DNA from: Aciduliprofundum sp. MAR08-339 | GTDB lineage: Archaea; Thermoplasmatota; Thermoplasmata; Thermoplasmatales; Aciduliprofundaceae | Reading direction: 5' to 3' | Assembly (NCBI RefSeq): GCF_000327505.1 | Contig: NC_019942.1 | Span: forward strand, 1,178,001-1,242,000 | Length of the DNA stretch: 64,000 nucleotides | Part shown: one piece after another, positions 1 through 8,602 of the stretch | Position numbering within the stretch: position 1 is the stretch's first letter | Layout of the letters: every line of letters starts with the position of its first letter | Notes under the pieces: model-generated | What the model was told of the DNA's origin: nothing | The model's database searches: none | What the model saw: only the letters and a program-made list of their open reading frames with translations | Program-made: the position numbers and the translations under genes

Positions 1-91
1 CGTTGCAGTTTACAGAACTTGGCTTCAGGGTTACTACTACAATCCAGTGATGATGCTGAACTTCTACAGCCTGTACAAGGCTTATTCCTAA
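1..91 (+). CDS. C-terminal end of a peptide ABC transporter substrate-binding protein (partial)
   Basis: The reading frame beginning at base 2 runs into a TAA at 89-91 and encodes about 29 residues. The Tyr-rich segment (GYYYNPVM followed by FYSLYKAY) resembles the C-terminus of family 5 extracellular solute-binding proteins, which capture oligopeptides outside the cell. The next four genes encode the matching permeases and ATPases, so this is very probably the first gene of the same dpp/opp locus. Only the tail is in the window, so ligand and anchoring cannot be judged. Confidence 0.7.
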   Translation, partial: VAVYRTWLQGYYYNPVMMLNFYSLYKAYS

Positions 92-147
92 ACCCTTTCT
101 TCTTTTTATCCTAAATTTTTAAGTATTGGTTAGGTATTCTCCTTTCA

Positions 148-1155
148 ATGAAACTCTGGCAATATATTGTTAGAAGACTAATACTGCTTTTCCCGGTTAT
201 AATCGGTGTGACTCTGATAACATTTGCCGTGTCTTTTGTAATCCCTGCGAATCCTGCAAGAGCTTGGGCAGGTCCAAAGGCACCACCTTCAACTGTTGAG
301 GAGATAAAGGAAAAATACCATCTAAACGATCCTTTGTATGTTCAGTACTATTATTACATCACAGGGGTGTTTACGGGTAACTGGGGATACTCTCATTCTC
401 AAAAGAGGCCTGTAGCTGCATGTCTTGCAGATTTCTTTCCTGCAACCTTTGAATTAACTTTATGGGCGATGATGATAGCTATTCCTACTGGAATATATCT
501 GGGTGTTGTTTCGGCAGTAAAGAGAAACAAAATTCCTGACCATCTTTCAAGGATATTTGCCCTGAGCGGAGTTTCTATGCCAATATTCTGGCTTGGTTTG
601 CTGTTGATCCTTCTGTTCTATACATATCTGGGCTGGTTCCCTGCAAGTGGGAGAGGAATTCCACCATCACATATTTACACTGGACTTTACATCTTGGATA
701 GCATACTTTCCTTGGACTGGACATCCTTGGTATCGGATGTATGGCACATAATACTTCCTGCAGTTACTTTGTCATATGCAACTCTTGCAGTGATAACAAG
801 GATGACTCGATCTAGTATGCTTGAGGTCCTGAGACTTGATTACATAAAAACAGCCAAGGCAAAGGGCCTATCCGATAAGGTTGTGATATACAGACATGCG
901 CTGAGAAATGCTCTGATTCCAACCCTAACAGTGTCTGGTCTTGCCTTTGCTGGGTTGCTTGGAGGTGCAGTTCTCACTGAAACAATTTTCGCGTGGCCTG
1001 GAATGGGTAGATACGCCTATCAAGCTATATCTTCCCTTGATTACCCTGCGATTATGGGAGTGACATTACTCATGGCTATAATCTTTGTGATTGGCAATTT
1101 GATAGTTGATATAATGTACGCATACCTTGATCCAAGAATAAAGTTGGGAGAGTGA
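148..1155 (+). CDS. dppB: Peptide ABC transporter permease, DppB/OppB type
   Basis: This 335-residue membrane protein has about six hydrophobic segments and begins with the usual MKLWQYIVRRL-like N-terminus of DppB/OppB permeases. The cytoplasmic EAA loop that docks to the ATPase is visible near residue 250 (RHALRNALIPT). It forms half of the membrane channel of a di/oligopeptide importer. A TATA-like stretch (AAATTTTTAAG, about 113-123) lies roughly 28 bases before the ATG and there is no Shine-Dalgarno, so a leaderless transcript may start here, in addition to readthrough from the binding-protein gene. The stop is followed after 4 bases by the second permease. Confidence 0.92.
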   Translation: MKLWQYIVRRLILLFPVIIGVTLITFAVSFVIPANPARAWAGPKAPPSTVEEIKEKYHLNDPLYVQYYYYITGVFTGNWGYSHSQKRPVAACLADFFPATFELTLWAMMIAIPTGIYLGVVSAVKRNKIPDHLSRIFALSGVSMPIFWLGLLLILLFYTYLGWFPASGRGIPPSHIYTGLYILDSILSLDWTSLVSDVWHIILPAVTLSYATLAVITRMTRSSMLEVLRLDYIKTAKAKGLSDKVVIYRHALRNALIPTLTVSGLAFAGLLGGAVLTETIFAWPGMGRYAYQAISSLDYPAIMGVTLLMAIIFVIGNLIVDIMYAYLDPRIKLGE

Positions 1156-1159
1156 TAGT

Positions 1160-2077
1160 GTGGCAGAGATTAGCACCACAAAAAAATTTATGAAGGAGCA
1201 CGAATCCCAAATCAAAGAGTTCAAATATACTTTGCATCTTATGAGGAGAAGCCCACTAACTCTTGTGGGTCTCGGGCTTCTGATTTTTATATTTCTCGTT
1301 GCAATATTTGCACCCTGGATTGCTCCGTATCATCCTGAGAATGTGGGCGGTCAGCAGTACTGGCCTTACAATTTCTCCCAAGCACTTCAGCCCCCTAGTT
1401 GGAAACATCCTTTCGGGACAGATGATATGGGTCACGACCTGTACAGTATGGTCATCTACGGCACTCGAGAGGCACTTTACATAGGGTTTATTGTGGTAAT
1501 GGTGGCTATGCTCATAGGAGTTCTCCTTGGAGCCTACGCGGGATACATAGGAGGATGGTTTGATGAGATCATGATGAGAATCTGTGACATGTTCTTTGCA
1601 TTTCCAGGTCTTGTGCTTGCCATGGCCATAACTGCTGCTCTGGGCCCCGGACTTCAAAATGTCATGTACGCTTTGATGATCGTGTGGTGGCCCGGATATA
1701 CTAGGATAGTGAGGGGTCAGGTGCTCTCTGTAAAGCAGAATCAGTATGTGGAGGCTGCCAGGGCAATTGGAATAAGCAGATTCAAGATCATATGGAAGCA
1801 TGTGATACCAAATTCTTTACCTCCAATTCTGGTTCAGGCCACGATGGACCTCGGAAACGTGATTTTGACCGCCGCGGGCCTAGCGTTTCTTGGGTTGGGT
1901 GCAGCGGCCTATACTGCTGACTGGGGAGTAATGGTCAGTCAGGGAAGAACCTGGCTTGTTGCTGGATACTGGTGGTGGTCAACATTTCCAGGGTTGGCCA
2001 TATTCGTTACAGTGCTTGCTTTCAATCTGTTTGGTGATGGACTCAGAGATATCCTAGATCCGAGGTTGAGGAGGTGA
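1160..2077 (+). CDS. dppC: Peptide ABC transporter permease, DppC/OppC type
   Basis: This 305-residue protein starts at a GTG just after the dppB stop. It carries the soluble N-terminal part typical of DppC/OppC, a first membrane helix near residues 37-55, an HPFGTDDMGHD motif (conserved in this family after the first helix), and an EAA loop (AARAIGISRFKIIWKHVIPN). It pairs with DppB to form the channel of the peptide importer. Translation is probably coupled to dppB because of the 4-base gap. Confidence 0.92.
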   Translation: MAEISTTKKFMKEHESQIKEFKYTLHLMRRSPLTLVGLGLLIFIFLVAIFAPWIAPYHPENVGGQQYWPYNFSQALQPPSWKHPFGTDDMGHDLYSMVIYGTREALYIGFIVVMVAMLIGVLLGAYAGYIGGWFDEIMMRICDMFFAFPGLVLAMAITAALGPGLQNVMYALMIVWWPGYTRIVRGQVLSVKQNQYVEAARAIGISRFKIIWKHVIPNSLPPILVQATMDLGNVILTAAGLAFLGLGAAAYTADWGVMVSQGRTWLVAGYWWWSTFPGLAIFVTVLAFNLFGDGLRDILDPRLRR

Positions 2078-2082
2078 ATTCG

Positions 2083-3120
2083 ATGGATGATGATATTCTG
2101 CTAAAGGTAGAGAACCTTCACACATATTTTTACACCTACGAGGGTGTAGTGAAAGCCGTTGATGGTGTATCCTTCTATGTTAAAAAGGGTGAAATATTCG
2201 GGCTTGTTGGAGAGACCGGGTGCGGAAAATCCGTAACTGCACTTTCCATCATAGGACTCATAGATGAGCCGGGGAAAATTGAAAGTGGTAAAATCATATT
2301 CAATGGCAAGAATCTTCTGGAGCTTCCTGAAGATGAAAAGAGGAAGATAAGGGGTAAGGGGATTTCAATGATATTTCAGGAGCCCATGACCGCCCTGAAT
2401 CCTGTTTATACAATTGGGGACCAGATCCTTGAAATAATAATGCTCCACAAATATGGCATAGAGAATCTCAAAAAGGCCCCAAAAGATCTAAAGAAGAAGG
2501 AAAGAAAAACGGTTATAGATATGCTGAGACTGGTTCGGATGCCCGATCCTGAAAGGGCTATAGACAGTTATCCCCATGAGTTGAGTGGTGGTATGCGTCA
2601 GAGGGCCATGATTGCAATGATGCTCGCAACTGAACCATCCTTACTTATAGCAGATGAGCCTACCACGGCTCTAGATGTGACCGTACAGGCACAGATTTTG
2701 AATATCCTTCTGGATATGAGGGAAAAACTTGGAATATCCATAATCTTGATAACCCATGATCTCAGTGTAGTGGCCGACGTGTGCGATAGGGTTGGTGTGA
2801 TGTACGCGGGAAATATAGTGGAAGTGGGAGATGTTTATACCATATTCAAGAGACCTATACATCCGTATACGCGAGGTCTTATGCAGGCAATACCAAGTAT
2901 TGCGGAGAAGAGGGAGGAGTTGCATTATATAAGGGGATCAGTACCAAACTTGATATATCCCCCTCCTGGATGCAGGTTCCACCCAAGATGCGAATATGCA
3001 AAGGATATATGTAAGAGAGAGAAGCCACAACTTGTAGAGGTCGAGCCAGGGCACTTTGTAGCCTGCCATTTTGCAAATCAATTTTTTGCAAATTCAAAGG
3101 AAGGTGATGGTGATGAATGA
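2083..3120 (+). CDS. dppD: Peptide ABC transporter ATPase, DppD/OppD type
   Basis: The 345-residue ATPase has a Walker A motif (GETGCGKS, near residues 43-50), an LSGGMRQR signature, a Walker B (LLIADEPTTALD) and the oligopeptide-transporter C-terminal domain with GCRFHPRC. A GTG at 2074 is in frame, but the ATG at 2083 is preferred because a strong Shine-Dalgarno (GAGGAGGTGA, 2068-2077) sits 5 bases before it. It energises peptide uptake together with the following ATPase. The Cys residues in the C-terminal domain resemble those of OppD proteins thought to bind an Fe-S cluster; that is family knowledge, not tested here. Confidence 0.93.
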   Translation: MDDDILLKVENLHTYFYTYEGVVKAVDGVSFYVKKGEIFGLVGETGCGKSVTALSIIGLIDEPGKIESGKIIFNGKNLLELPEDEKRKIRGKGISMIFQEPMTALNPVYTIGDQILEIIMLHKYGIENLKKAPKDLKKKERKTVIDMLRLVRMPDPERAIDSYPHELSGGMRQRAMIAMMLATEPSLLIADEPTTALDVTVQAQILNILLDMREKLGISIILITHDLSVVADVCDRVGVMYAGNIVEVGDVYTIFKRPIHPYTRGLMQAIPSIAEKREELHYIRGSVPNLIYPPPGCRFHPRCEYAKDICKREKPQLVEVEPGHFVACHFANQFFANSKEGDGDE

Positions 3121-4183
3121 TGACACAATAATTCAGATTTACGGACTTAAAAAATATTTCCCAGTTAAGGGGGGCATTTTTGGGAAGGTTATTGCCAATG
3201 TCAAGGCGGTTGATAATGTGAGCATAGAGATCAAGAGGGGAGAGACCTTTGGTATTGTGGGTGAAAGCGGATGTGGCAAAACCACACTTGGAAGAACCAT
3301 TTTGCGTCTGATTAAGGCCGATGATGGCATGGTATTCTTTGATCTGCCACGGGATCTTCAGGGCAGGGTGAGAGAACTTGTAGGGAAGAGAGATGAAAGA
3401 TCCAAGAAGGAACTGCTGGAAATAAGAAAGAAGTACGATCTAAATATGAAGAAGGATAAGGAAATGATGCATTACAGGAAAAAAATGCAAATAGTTTTCC
3501 AGGATCCTCAATCTTCTCTGGATCCGAGAATGACCATAAAGAAGATTCTTGCTGAACCCTTGCTCACCCATAAAATCGTTCCTCCCAGCAAGGTAGAAAG
3601 CAGAATTATAGAACTGCTCGAACTTGTTGGACTAAAAAAGGAGCATCTTCACAGATTCCCCCATGAGTTCAGTGGAGGCCAGAGACAGAGAATAGGAATA
3701 GCCAGGGCTTTGTCTCTGAATCCAGATTTCATCGTGCTCGATGAACCCACATCTGCCCTTGATGTCTCCGTTCAGGCCCAGATTTTAAATCTTCTTAAAA
3801 AATTACAGAAGGATTTCAAACTTACATATATGTTCATAACTCACGATCTCAGTGTGGCAAGGCATATGAGTCATAGAATCGGAGTTATGTACGTTGGAAA
3901 ACTTGTGGAACTCGCACCAGCAGATGAACTGTTCAATGATCCATTACATCCCTACACAAAGTTACTTTTGGAGTCAATTCCTCTGCCTGATCCAACAAAG
4001 AGAAAGAGAGAAAGAAAACTTTTCACAGGCGAGGTTCCAAGTGCGGTCAATCCTCCAAAGGGCTGCCGTTTCCATCCCAGGTGCAGTTATTTCATGGCGG
4101 GAGTCTGTGATAAACTTGAGCCACCGATGATCGAGGTCAAGAAAGGCCACTATGTTGCTTGCCATATGTACACTAAGGGATAA
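3113..4183 (+). CDS. dppF: Peptide ABC transporter ATPase, DppF/OppF type
   Basis: This is the second ATPase of the importer: Walker A (GESGCGKTT), Walker B (FIVLDEPTSALD), signature FSGGQRQR and the C-terminal GCRFHPRC element. The frame is open from a TTG at 3071, but the ATG at 3113 is chosen because an AGGAAGGTGAT element lies just before it; this gives 356 residues and an 8-base overlap with dppD. An extra charged stretch of about 40 residues (near residues 75-120, rich in Lys and Arg) sits between Walker A and the Q-loop. Confidence 0.92.
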   Translation: MNDDTIIQIYGLKKYFPVKGGIFGKVIANVKAVDNVSIEIKRGETFGIVGESGCGKTTLGRTILRLIKADDGMVFFDLPRDLQGRVRELVGKRDERSKKELLEIRKKYDLNMKKDKEMMHYRKKMQIVFQDPQSSLDPRMTIKKILAEPLLTHKIVPPSKVESRIIELLELVGLKKEHLHRFPHEFSGGQRQRIGIARALSLNPDFIVLDEPTSALDVSVQAQILNLLKKLQKDFKLTYMFITHDLSVARHMSHRIGVMYVGKLVELAPADELFNDPLHPYTKLLLESIPLPDPTKRKRERKLFTGEVPSAVNPPKGCRFHPRCSYFMAGVCDKLEPPMIEVKKGHYVACHMYTKG

Positions 4184-4187
4184 AGAA

Positions 4188-4622
4188 ATGGACAGGGAAC
4201 TCAGAAGAAAGGTAATAAAACTCATATTTACGATACTTGGCTACCTCATGGCAATGATGTTCCTTCTCGGAGGGATAGTTTATCTTCTTATTCATTTATG
4301 GTTTTCAGGATTGATAATGCTCACAATCTCGGTTGTCCTGTTTTACTCAACCATGTATTTTTATATGGGTACTTCCGTATATGTGATCTTTGAAGATTCT
4401 GTTTATGTACCGCGTCTTTACAGGTATGGGGTGGTAAAAAAGAAGGATTTGATGGAATTGAAGAAGGTTAAAAAAGTCGTTGAACACAGGGGATTTTTCA
4501 GGGAAGGATTCTACTTTTATGTGTCTGAAAATGGGTACTATTTTATCAAGCGCTCCGTGTTCTGGGAGGTTCGAGAGAAATTAAATCCAGATGTGAAAAT
4601 AGTGTGGATTTCTAAAAATTAA
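4188..4622 (+). CDS. Small membrane protein of unknown function
   Basis: The 144-residue product begins at an ATG 4 bases after the dppF stop; a longer upstream frame overlaps dppF and is less likely. It has a basic N-terminus, two hydrophobic helices (about residues 12-35 and 38-58), then a soluble, charged C-terminal half with alternating hydrophobic residues that could be a small beta domain of PH type. I do not recognise a family. Its position suggests co-transcription with the peptide importer. Confidence 0.7.
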   Translation: MDRELRRKVIKLIFTILGYLMAMMFLLGGIVYLLIHLWFSGLIMLTISVVLFYSTMYFYMGTSVYVIFEDSVYVPRLYRYGVVKKKDLMELKKVKKVVEHRGFFREGFYFYVSENGYYFIKRSVFWEVREKLNPDVKIVWISKN

Positions 4623-4665
4623 ATTTTTACTTTTATATTTTTAGTCATTTATGGGTTATTTAATC

Positions 4666-4679
4666 AACTTTATAAAGTT
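4666..4679. repeat. Perfect 14-base palindrome in an intergenic region
   Basis: AACTTTATAAAGTT is its own reverse complement. It lies in the AT-rich 123-base gap between the dpp operon and the methyltransferase gene, about 65 bases before the latter's start. It could be an operator or part of a promoter; T-rich stretches before it (4623-4642) could terminate the dpp transcript. Confidence 0.5.
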
Positions 4680-4745
4680 ATTATGTTTATTAAGTTATCT
4701 AAAACTTGACGATGGTTTTATTTTTGTGCTCTCCATGAGCCAAAT

Positions 4746-5876
4746 GTGAGCAAGGAGAAAGCCGTAGAGTACGCTGTAAGACTGATAAAAAGAGGTTATC
4801 GAAAGAAAAGTGTAATTGAAAAACTTGAGGCTCGTGGATTTAATCCTGAGGAAATCTACGAAATTGCAAGATGCAGGCTTCGTATCAAAGACAAATTTTC
4901 CAAGAAAAAGCTGTATTTTGATACCTATGGACTGAGGTATTCCACACCGGAGATTATAGGTCTTTACAGGGCAAGGAGAATCAAAGGATACACAATAGCG
5001 GATGTGAGTTGCGGTGTGGGAATGCAGGCCATTTTTCTTGCGAGGACTAATAGAGAAGTGCTGTGCGTTGACATTGACGGAAGGAGAATTGAGTATGCAA
5101 AAAGAAACGCTGGGGCTTATGGTGTGAATAATATGAGATTCTTAGTGGGAGATTGCTTCAGCCAAGAGGTGCAATCCATAGCCAAGAAATACGATATAAT
5201 TTACTCTGATCCTGCAAGAAAAGAGGAGGAAAAAGAAAGAAAATTGGAGAACCTTATGCCTTCCCCCTTGAAAATAATTGAGAAATATGGGGAAAGAAAT
5301 TATGTGTTCGATTTACCCCCTCAAATTTCTCAGGACAAGATACCAGAAGGTTGGGAAAAGGAGTACATATCCCTCAATGGCAGGATAAGAAGATTAACCA
5401 CTTACATCGGTGAGTTATACCAGCACGACAGAAGAGCAGTAGCCCTCCCCTCAGGAGCCGAAATTCACTCTGATGAACTTTTAGAGTTTACTAAAAAAAT
5501 GGAGTTTAGTGATTATGTTTACATAGTTGACGAATCAATTTATTACGCCCGGCTACTTGGCTCATTGGAGAGGAGATATCCAATTTGGTATTTGCAGGTG
5601 GGAAAGAGAAGAACCCTTGCCTCCTCAAGTAATCTTTTGAAATCTGGATTTCTAAAACCATTTAAAGTTATATTTTTCTCAGATGATATTCAGGAGATAA
5701 TAAAATTTCTGAGATTGGAAAACTATGGGAAGGTAACACTTCGTCTCAGTGTTGATCCCGATAAATACTGGGAACTGAGAACTGAAATTGAAAGGAATCT
5801 TGATGGGAATGATAAAGCATCCCTTTTTAAAATAGGCGAGAATTATGTGGTTGGAATCCAATGCAACATAACATAG
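4746..5876 (+). CDS. Class I SAM-dependent methyltransferase, RNA-methylase-like
   Basis: The 376-residue protein starts at a GTG. After an N-terminal region of helices it has a SAM-binding motif I (ADVSCGVGMQAIFLA, near residues 84-98), an acidic motif II (VLCVDIDGRRIEYA) and a YSDPARK motif in the position of motif IV. The DPAR form is seen in the trimethylguanosine-synthase/THUMP-like methylase group, suggesting an RNA substrate, but the target is unknown. The C-terminal third (from about residue 225) is a separate domain, perhaps for substrate binding. It stands alone with its own AT-rich upstream region. Confidence 0.7.
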   Translation: MSKEKAVEYAVRLIKRGYRKKSVIEKLEARGFNPEEIYEIARCRLRIKDKFSKKKLYFDTYGLRYSTPEIIGLYRARRIKGYTIADVSCGVGMQAIFLARTNREVLCVDIDGRRIEYAKRNAGAYGVNNMRFLVGDCFSQEVQSIAKKYDIIYSDPARKEEEKERKLENLMPSPLKIIEKYGERNYVFDLPPQISQDKIPEGWEKEYISLNGRIRRLTTYIGELYQHDRRAVALPSGAEIHSDELLEFTKKMEFSDYVYIVDESIYYARLLGSLERRYPIWYLQVGKRRTLASSSNLLKSGFLKPFKVIFFSDDIQEIIKFLRLENYGKVTLRLSVDPDKYWELRTEIERNLDGNDKASLFKIGENYVVGIQCNIT

Positions 5877-6004
5877 GTTATGTTTCATAGATGTATGGAC
5901 CTCACAGATTGTATTAATTTGCATTTGAAGCCCCCCAGTTAAAACTCAAAAATGCCATTTCGTGAAGTCGTTAGATTTATCATGTTCCTTTCCATATACC
6001 AAGC

Positions 6005-6454
6005 ATGGACGTTGACTCACTCTACCATCTTGTGGAGGACCTGATGGGTTACGATAGATTCCTTTACGAGATAAAGAGCAGAAGAGAAAAATACGGTGGA
6101 CTCCTGACTGATGAGGCCATTGCATATCTCATAGTTGATGAACTCGGGAGGAATCCAGGAAACAAAATGAAAATTGTTGATCTATACGATGGCATAAACG
6201 CCACCGTGGAGGCGGAGATAGTTGGAATGGGGGAGATTGAAACCCGAAAAAACGGAGCGATGCGCATTCTGAAGATAGATATACGTGACGATACAGGCAC
6301 ATGTCAACTCGTTCTTTGGAATGATGAGATTGAAAGAATAGGAAAAAATTTGAAGGTCGGTATGAGGATAAAAATAATAAACGGCTATGTGCGGGACAAT
6401 ATGTATGGACTTCAGATTTCCCTTGGAAGATGGGGTATGATTTTGGTTATATAG
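6005..6454 (+). CDS. Single OB-fold nucleic-acid-binding protein (RPA/SSB-like)
   Basis: This 149-residue protein has a helical N-terminal part of about 60 residues followed by one OB fold (residues about 66-145). The strands are recognisable: an N-terminal NATVEAEIV strand, the RILKIDIRDDTGTCQLVLWND core and the KIINGYVRD strand, as in archaeal RPA-type single-strand-binding proteins. It lacks the zinc finger and extra OB folds of long archaeal RPAs. A TATA-like TAGATTTATC lies about 30 bases upstream of the ATG with no Shine-Dalgarno, so the transcript is probably leaderless. Confidence 0.75.
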   Translation: MDVDSLYHLVEDLMGYDRFLYEIKSRREKYGGLLTDEAIAYLIVDELGRNPGNKMKIVDLYDGINATVEAEIVGMGEIETRKNGAMRILKIDIRDDTGTCQLVLWNDEIERIGKNLKVGMRIKIINGYVRDNMYGLQISLGRWGMILVI

Positions 6455-6497
6455 TAACTATTGTATCGGTTTAATGTTTATAAGGTAAGTGATTAAT

Positions 6498-7076
6498 ATG
6501 ATGGCCAGAAAAGAAGCACTGGAAAAATACGAAAGGGCAAAAAGTAAGGGTTTGGTAGATAGGGATATAATCCCTCTACTCGACAAAATAAATTCCCTGG
6601 AGGATTTTTACACCACCAGCAGTTGCTCTGGAAGGATAGTACTTCTGAGCGTTCCAGAAATTGGGAATAAAAAAGACGCAAAATTTCTCGGAAAATGGCA
6701 CAGGGAAGTAAGATATGATGAGATAAAAAACGCAATTGGAGAGTATAGAGATGGATACTTATTTTTGCTTATGCAATCCCCAATAATCCATCTGGTTGCA
6801 AAAGATATGCAGAATGCAAAATATATTCTGAATGCAGCCCTTCAATGCGGTTTCAAGTACTCATCTATAAAGGGTATTGAGCAGGATATGATTTTACTGG
6901 AAATCCTGAGCACGGAGAATATGAGTGTGCCTGTGGGAGAGGGTGGAGAAATAAGGGTTGACGAGAAGGAACTCGAATTTTTCCTACAAATTGCAAATCA
7001 GCTGCTTAAAAGAGCAAAGGGAAAACTTGTTTGTTTTGAGAAAAAAATCAGCTACCTTCTTCTCTCATCTTCTTGA
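6498..7076 (+). CDS. taw3: TYW3 family tRNA methyltransferase (wyosine pathway)
   Basis: The product (192 residues from the ATG at 6498; a second ATG follows at 6501) matches TYW3/Taw3, which N4-methylates the tricyclic wyosine precursor at position 37 of tRNA-Phe. Diagnostic segments are FYTTSSCSGRIVLL near residues 36-49, the GKWHREV strand, and NAALQCGFKYSSIKG. A GTG at 6489 is possible but a GGTAAGTGAT element lies correctly for 6498. Its last 29 bases overlap the 3' end of the convergent S17e gene. I see no other wyosine genes here. Confidence 0.85.
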   Translation: MMARKEALEKYERAKSKGLVDRDIIPLLDKINSLEDFYTTSSCSGRIVLLSVPEIGNKKDAKFLGKWHREVRYDEIKNAIGEYRDGYLFLLMQSPIIHLVAKDMQNAKYILNAALQCGFKYSSIKGIEQDMILLEILSTENMSVPVGEGGEIRVDEKELEFFLQIANQLLKRAKGKLVCFEKKISYLLLSSS

Positions 7077-7254
7077 TTTTCCAGTACCTTGTAACATACC
7101 CCGCAAGCATGTTTCTCAATCTCTTTGTCTGCACATCAGTGAGTTTGGAAACCATTATCTTGTTATTCTCAAAATCTCCATTGAACTTATCCGGATAATT
7201 ATCCACCAACGCCCTAGCGACTCTCTTTATGTTTGAAGGCCTTATTGATCCCAT
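7048..7254 (-). CDS. rps17e: 30S ribosomal protein S17e
   Basis: The 68-residue product starting MGSIRPSNIKRVAR and containing KRLRNMLAGYVTR is a typical archaeal S17e, a small-subunit protein. The start at 7254 matches the usual S17e N-terminus, but no Shine-Dalgarno precedes it. An in-frame ATG at 7293 would add 13 residues (MEKYISQ...) and lies 5 bases after the priS stop with an AGGA 11 bases before it, so a longer form is possible. It follows priS closely and is probably in one operon with it. Confidence 0.85.
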   Translation of the reverse strand: MGSIRPSNIKRVARALVDNYPDKFNGDFENNKIMVSKLTDVQTKRLRNMLAGYVTRYWKIKKMREEGS

Positions 7255-7297
7255 AATAGCCGCAAATGGCATCTGGGATATATACTTTTCCATTAAA

Positions 7298-8512
7298 TCA
7301 GCATCCTGCGACAAAATCTGCCATACCTCTGGCAATCAAGAATATTGCAAGATAGTCAGGCACGCATTTCTCCTCATTAAAAATGAATTTTCTTCGGTTC
7401 AAACTCAAATCAATTTTGATCCTCGGATTCACCTTTGAGTTCTCATTTTTGAAAGTTTCGGGTATGGCATCTATCAGTGGATCGAATTTTTTGAACTCTT
7501 TTATGCTAAGGGGCTTTACAATGAATCCCGTCTTTCCATGCAAGGATCCTGTCAATCTTATAAGTCTGTGGATATCCGTGGTGACGGGCTCATCAATCTC
7601 GCTCCTGATCCTTAACTTCTCTTTTATGTATTGAATGAACGCATCGCGAATTCCATCATCATTAAAAATCTGGAGTTTTTGTGACTCATCACTTCTTGCT
7701 AGATATTCAATTTTTGTAGTGTATTCCTTGCTCTCTTCCAAAAGCTCACGTACGATCTTCTTTGACAACTTTTTGTTTTTTATTATTTTATCTATTTCAT
7801 TGACCAATTCTTCCTTTCCGGCGTTCTGGTATATCTCAAAGAGACGCCTGGATTCTTCGGTTATTCCTCTGTGTATCTTTGAGTACCAGCCCCCGTACTC
7901 GTAGGGATAGAGATAATAAAGTTCACGCATTTTCTTCCTCCCTATTTTTATTCTATCCTTCAGTATGAAACGGTTTATATCCACAGCCTCGCCAGTAATG
8001 TAATTCACAATTTCCCTGCGTTCATCGCTACTTAGCCGAAAAACCTTCTCGGTACGCACATAGACATGGTAACCCCTACCTCCAGAAAAACTCAAGAAAA
8101 GGTCCTGCTCGTTAAATCCCATGTCCCCCAGTAGAAAGCCGAATATCAATTTTTCAGTCTCCTTTTTAACTATGGCAAGCATCTCCTCGTAACTCTTTCC
8201 CTCCGTTTCGGGTATGTGATCCGCATCCAGATCAAAGATGAGATCCGCACCCAACCAGCCCTTCTCCTCCATATCCTGTTCTGAGGGATTTATGTAATAT
8301 GCTGTGGAATAGTAGGCATGCTTTGGAACGTAATCCACCAAGAACCTTTTCAACTGCTTTTTGTTCTCAAATCTCTTATGCCTGAGAACGAATTTTTTAT
8401 CAAAAAACATAAATCCATATTCCCTTCGGGTAAATCTCGGGGGAAGAATAACGTCGCTTTTCAGATAATACTCTCGAAATTTTGACTTTAGAAATGCCGT
8501 GTTAGCATCCAC
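7298..8512 (-). CDS. priS: DNA primase small (catalytic) subunit PriS
   Basis: The 404-residue protein begins at a GTG and shows the archaeo-eukaryotic primase core: the metal-binding DLDAD motif (about residues 93-97), followed by FSFSGGRGYHVY-type nucleotide-binding residues (SGGRGYH) and basic residues further on. It makes RNA/DNA primers together with PriL, which here lies 15 kb away next to tRNA-His rather than adjacent. A TATA-like AATTTAATATT about 28 bases before the GTG suggests a leaderless transcript. The downstream S17e gene overlaps or abuts it. Confidence 0.92.
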   Translation of the reverse strand: MDANTAFLKSKFREYYLKSDVILPPRFTRREYGFMFFDKKFVLRHKRFENKKQLKRFLVDYVPKHAYYSTAYYINPSEQDMEEKGWLGADLIFDLDADHIPETEGKSYEEMLAIVKKETEKLIFGFLLGDMGFNEQDLFLSFSGGRGYHVYVRTEKVFRLSSDERREIVNYITGEAVDINRFILKDRIKIGRKKMRELYYLYPYEYGGWYSKIHRGITEESRRLFEIYQNAGKEELVNEIDKIIKNKKLSKKIVRELLEESKEYTTKIEYLARSDESQKLQIFNDDGIRDAFIQYIKEKLRIRSEIDEPVTTDIHRLIRLTGSLHGKTGFIVKPLSIKEFKKFDPLIDAIPETFKNENSKVNPRIKIDLSLNRRKFIFNEEKCVPDYLAIFLIARGMADFVAGC

Positions 8513-8602
8513 GATTTATTGCATGTTCTACAATATTAAATTCTTTTCATTGTAAAATTAATTTTAGAAAACTTAAAAAATTTTGAATCAATATCCCCTG
8601 CC

